Origin: Gimesia aquarii
GTDB taxonomy: Bacteria; Planctomycetota; Planctomycetia; Planctomycetales; Planctomycetaceae
Direction of reading: 5' to 3'
NCBI RefSeq assembly: GCF_007748195.1
Contig: NZ_CP037920.1
Location: 3,225,501 to 3,289,500, forward strand
DNA length: 64,000 nt
Shown: positions 62,755 to 64,000 of the stretch, piece by piece
Layout: the number at the start of each line of letters is the position of its first letter
How positions within the stretch are numbered: the stretch's first letter is position 1
Translations under genes and position numbers: made by a program
Notes under the pieces: model-generated
Databases searched by the model: none
Seen by the model: the letters and a program-made list of their open reading frames with translations, nothing else
Told to the model about the DNA's origin: nothing

Positions 62755-64000
62755 TTAGTTTCCTTCCTGATCGGTTTCGCCTGTGACCTGAATTCGCTCG
62801 CCCGGAATAAGTCCCTCTTTGGGAGTGGAGATCAGGTGGCTGGTCAGGTTTAAGCCTTGTAAGACTTCAACCAGAGGACCGACTGTTTTCGTATCGACTT
62901 CAATTAATTGGCGTTGGGCAATGTTTTTAGATTGGTCAACGATCCAGGCAAAACTTTGTCCCGCTTCATTGGATTCAATCATTTTCCTGGGAATATAAAT
63001 GCGAGTCTCTTCATTTGTTTTTGATGCCTCTTCCGAAAGCGCAGGGGCCAGAAACGTTACATCGACCAGCATTTCCGGCTTTAAAAGTGGTGAGGCAGCA
63101 TCAATTTCGACTTTGACTTGTAATGTGTTTTTCTGAATGTCTGCTTCAGAGCTGATATAAAGTACTTTTCCCGTCACAGGTTGACTCAATGCGGGATTGT
63201 TGATTTGCACGGGCTGGTTTAAGCTGACTTTGGGAATTTCTTCAAAACGGACATCGACCCTGATCTGTAACATTTCAGGGCGGTACATGGTGACAACGGT
63301 ACTGCCATCAAATCCTTCCATCTTCGTCAGCATATTCCCGATACTGGAGCCTGGATGCCCAATGAGCCGGTAGATGCGCCCATCAACGGGGGCACGGATC
63401 GTCATACGGTCTAAGGCCAGTTTGGCTTCATCTGCTGTGACCTGGGCATGCTCCAACTGTGCGATAGCTGCTTCAACTTTGGCGAGGGTTTCATCGCGTT
63501 CCTGTGTTTCTTCCGTCAATAGTTCCAGCTCTTTTTGCAGCGCGTCTTTGCGTGCCTGTAAAGCTTTCTGCTCGGCTACGAGAGATTCTTTGCGGTTATC
63601 TAGTTCTTCATATATTGCTTTGGCAGATTCCAATTCGGTCAGCGCTTCGTCAACGGTGCGCTGTGAGACCGCTGCTTTGGCGGAAAGTCTGCGTTCATAG
63701 TCATTTTTCGCAAAGTTCATTTTTGCCTTCGCACTACGGAGCATGAAAGGCAAATTGGTAAGTTCTGTGTTTTTCTTAGCCAGTTCTGCTTCTGCCTCTC
63801 TGAGAACAGATTCGCGATGCACCGGTTGCTCGAGACGAATTTGTGCGGCTTTTAAGATGGCTTTCATCTGTTGCAGTTCTGCTTTGCGCAGTTTCAGATT
63901 GGCGACGGCATGATTGTAGGTCAGTTCCGCATCTCTTCTCACCATTAACGCGATGGGTTGATCTTTTTTGACACTTTGATCTTCGACTACCAATAGTTGT
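62755..64000 (-). CDS. Membrane fusion protein (HlyD/MacA-like) of the ABC exporter, N-terminus beyond the window
   Basis: At least 415 C-terminal codons are visible; the reading frame remains open to the right edge ([19 protein letters not shown]), so the true start lies outside. Seen: the first lipoyl half, a long alpha-helical coiled-coil hairpin (about 20-200 of the visible part: [38 protein letters not shown]), the second lipoyl half ([20 protein letters not shown]), a beta-barrel and a C-terminal domain. It joins the permease-ATPase pair to an outer-membrane channel, which is not in view. Most likely the first gene of the adaptor-ATPase-permease operon. Confidence 0.93.
   Translation of the reverse strand, partial: QLLVVEDQSVKKDQPIALMVRRDAELTYNHAVANLKLRKAELQQMKAILKAAQIRLEQPVHRESVLREAEAELAKKNTELTNLPFMLRSAKAKMNFAKNDYERRLSAKAAVSQRTVDEALTELESAKAIYEELDNRKESLVAEQKALQARKDALQKELELLTEETQERDETLAKVEAAIAQLEHAQVTADEAKLALDRMTIRAPVDGRIYRLIGHPGSSIGNMLTKMEGFDGSTVVTMYRPEMLQIRVDVRFEEIPKVSLNQPVQINNPALSQPVTGKVLYISSEADIQKNTLQVKVEIDAASPLLKPEMLVDVTFLAPALSEEASKTNEETRIYIPRKMIESNEAGQSFAWIVDQSKNIAQRQLIEVDTKTVGPLVEVLQGLNLTSHLISTPKEGLIPGERIQVTGETDQEGN

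Noticed and set aside
1..64000. CRISPR array, transposase, prophage, tRNA or rRNA genes
   Set aside because: No spaced direct repeats, no recombinase or phage structural proteins, no cloverleaf or rRNA-like stretches noticed.

Overview
The window looks like a chromosomal segment of a planctomycete, probably of the Gimesia/Planctomyces type. This is inferred from family content: two prepilin-like DUF1559 proteins, two DUF1501 proteins, PQQ-like propeller proteins, a DUF3179 protein, a small transthyretin-like lipoprotein, a secreted BNR/sialidase-like protein and an ExbB/ExbD cluster. Base composition is moderate throughout. I see no tRNA, rRNA, CRISPR array, transposase or prophage, so this is mostly ordinary vertically inherited chromosome. 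Two edge genes are cut: an aldehyde dehydrogenase on the left and a membrane-fusion protein on the right.

Layout. 1-6 kb: partial aldehyde dehydrogenase (-), halogenase-like flavoprotein (+), htpG (-), Tat-exported TIM-barrel protein (+), csrA (-). 6.2-19.1 kb: a closely packed eight-gene minus-strand cluster encoding a terpenoid-cyclase-fold/HEAT protein, a TonB-shaped membrane protein, ExbB, two ExbDs (one with a zinc ribbon), a 1224-residue FHA-TM-TPR-propeller protein, a TPR-oligopeptide-binding protein and a secreted coiled-coil protein. I consider this the best candidate for an undescribed envelope system. 19.2-27.3 kb: MazG-like protein, TPR metallopeptidase and the large helicase Lhr, also on the minus strand. 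27.8-35.4 kb (+): NfeD-type membrane protease with a duplicated protease domain, rpsO-pnp, and an NtrB/NtrC-like two-component pair.

35.4-41.4 kb: a gap holding a MITE-like inverted repeat, then a TetR-MFP-RND efflux locus with two near-identical palindromes as likely operators. 41.5-49 kb: sialidase-like protein, DUF3179 protein, PQQ protein (-), and two DUF1559 pseudopilin-like genes around a small lipoprotein. 49-56 kb: a pentapeptide-repeat/K+-channel fusion facing a five-gene minus-strand signalling operon (REC-PAS-kinase, REC, HDOD, REC-HD-GYP, REC). Four of its genes overlap by ATGA, and the Shine-Dalgarno of the first gene is buried in a strong hairpin. 56.5-64 kb: DUF2726/zinc-finger protein, two DUF1501 proteins around a LexA-like protein that stops at the LexA cleavage loop, and a MacB-type ABC exporter.

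Regulation visible in the sequence includes intrinsic terminators after pnp and after the first DUF1559 gene. Stable hairpins sit at four convergent gene junctions, three of them overlapping coding ends. Functions come from recognising families and motifs by eye; no database search was run.
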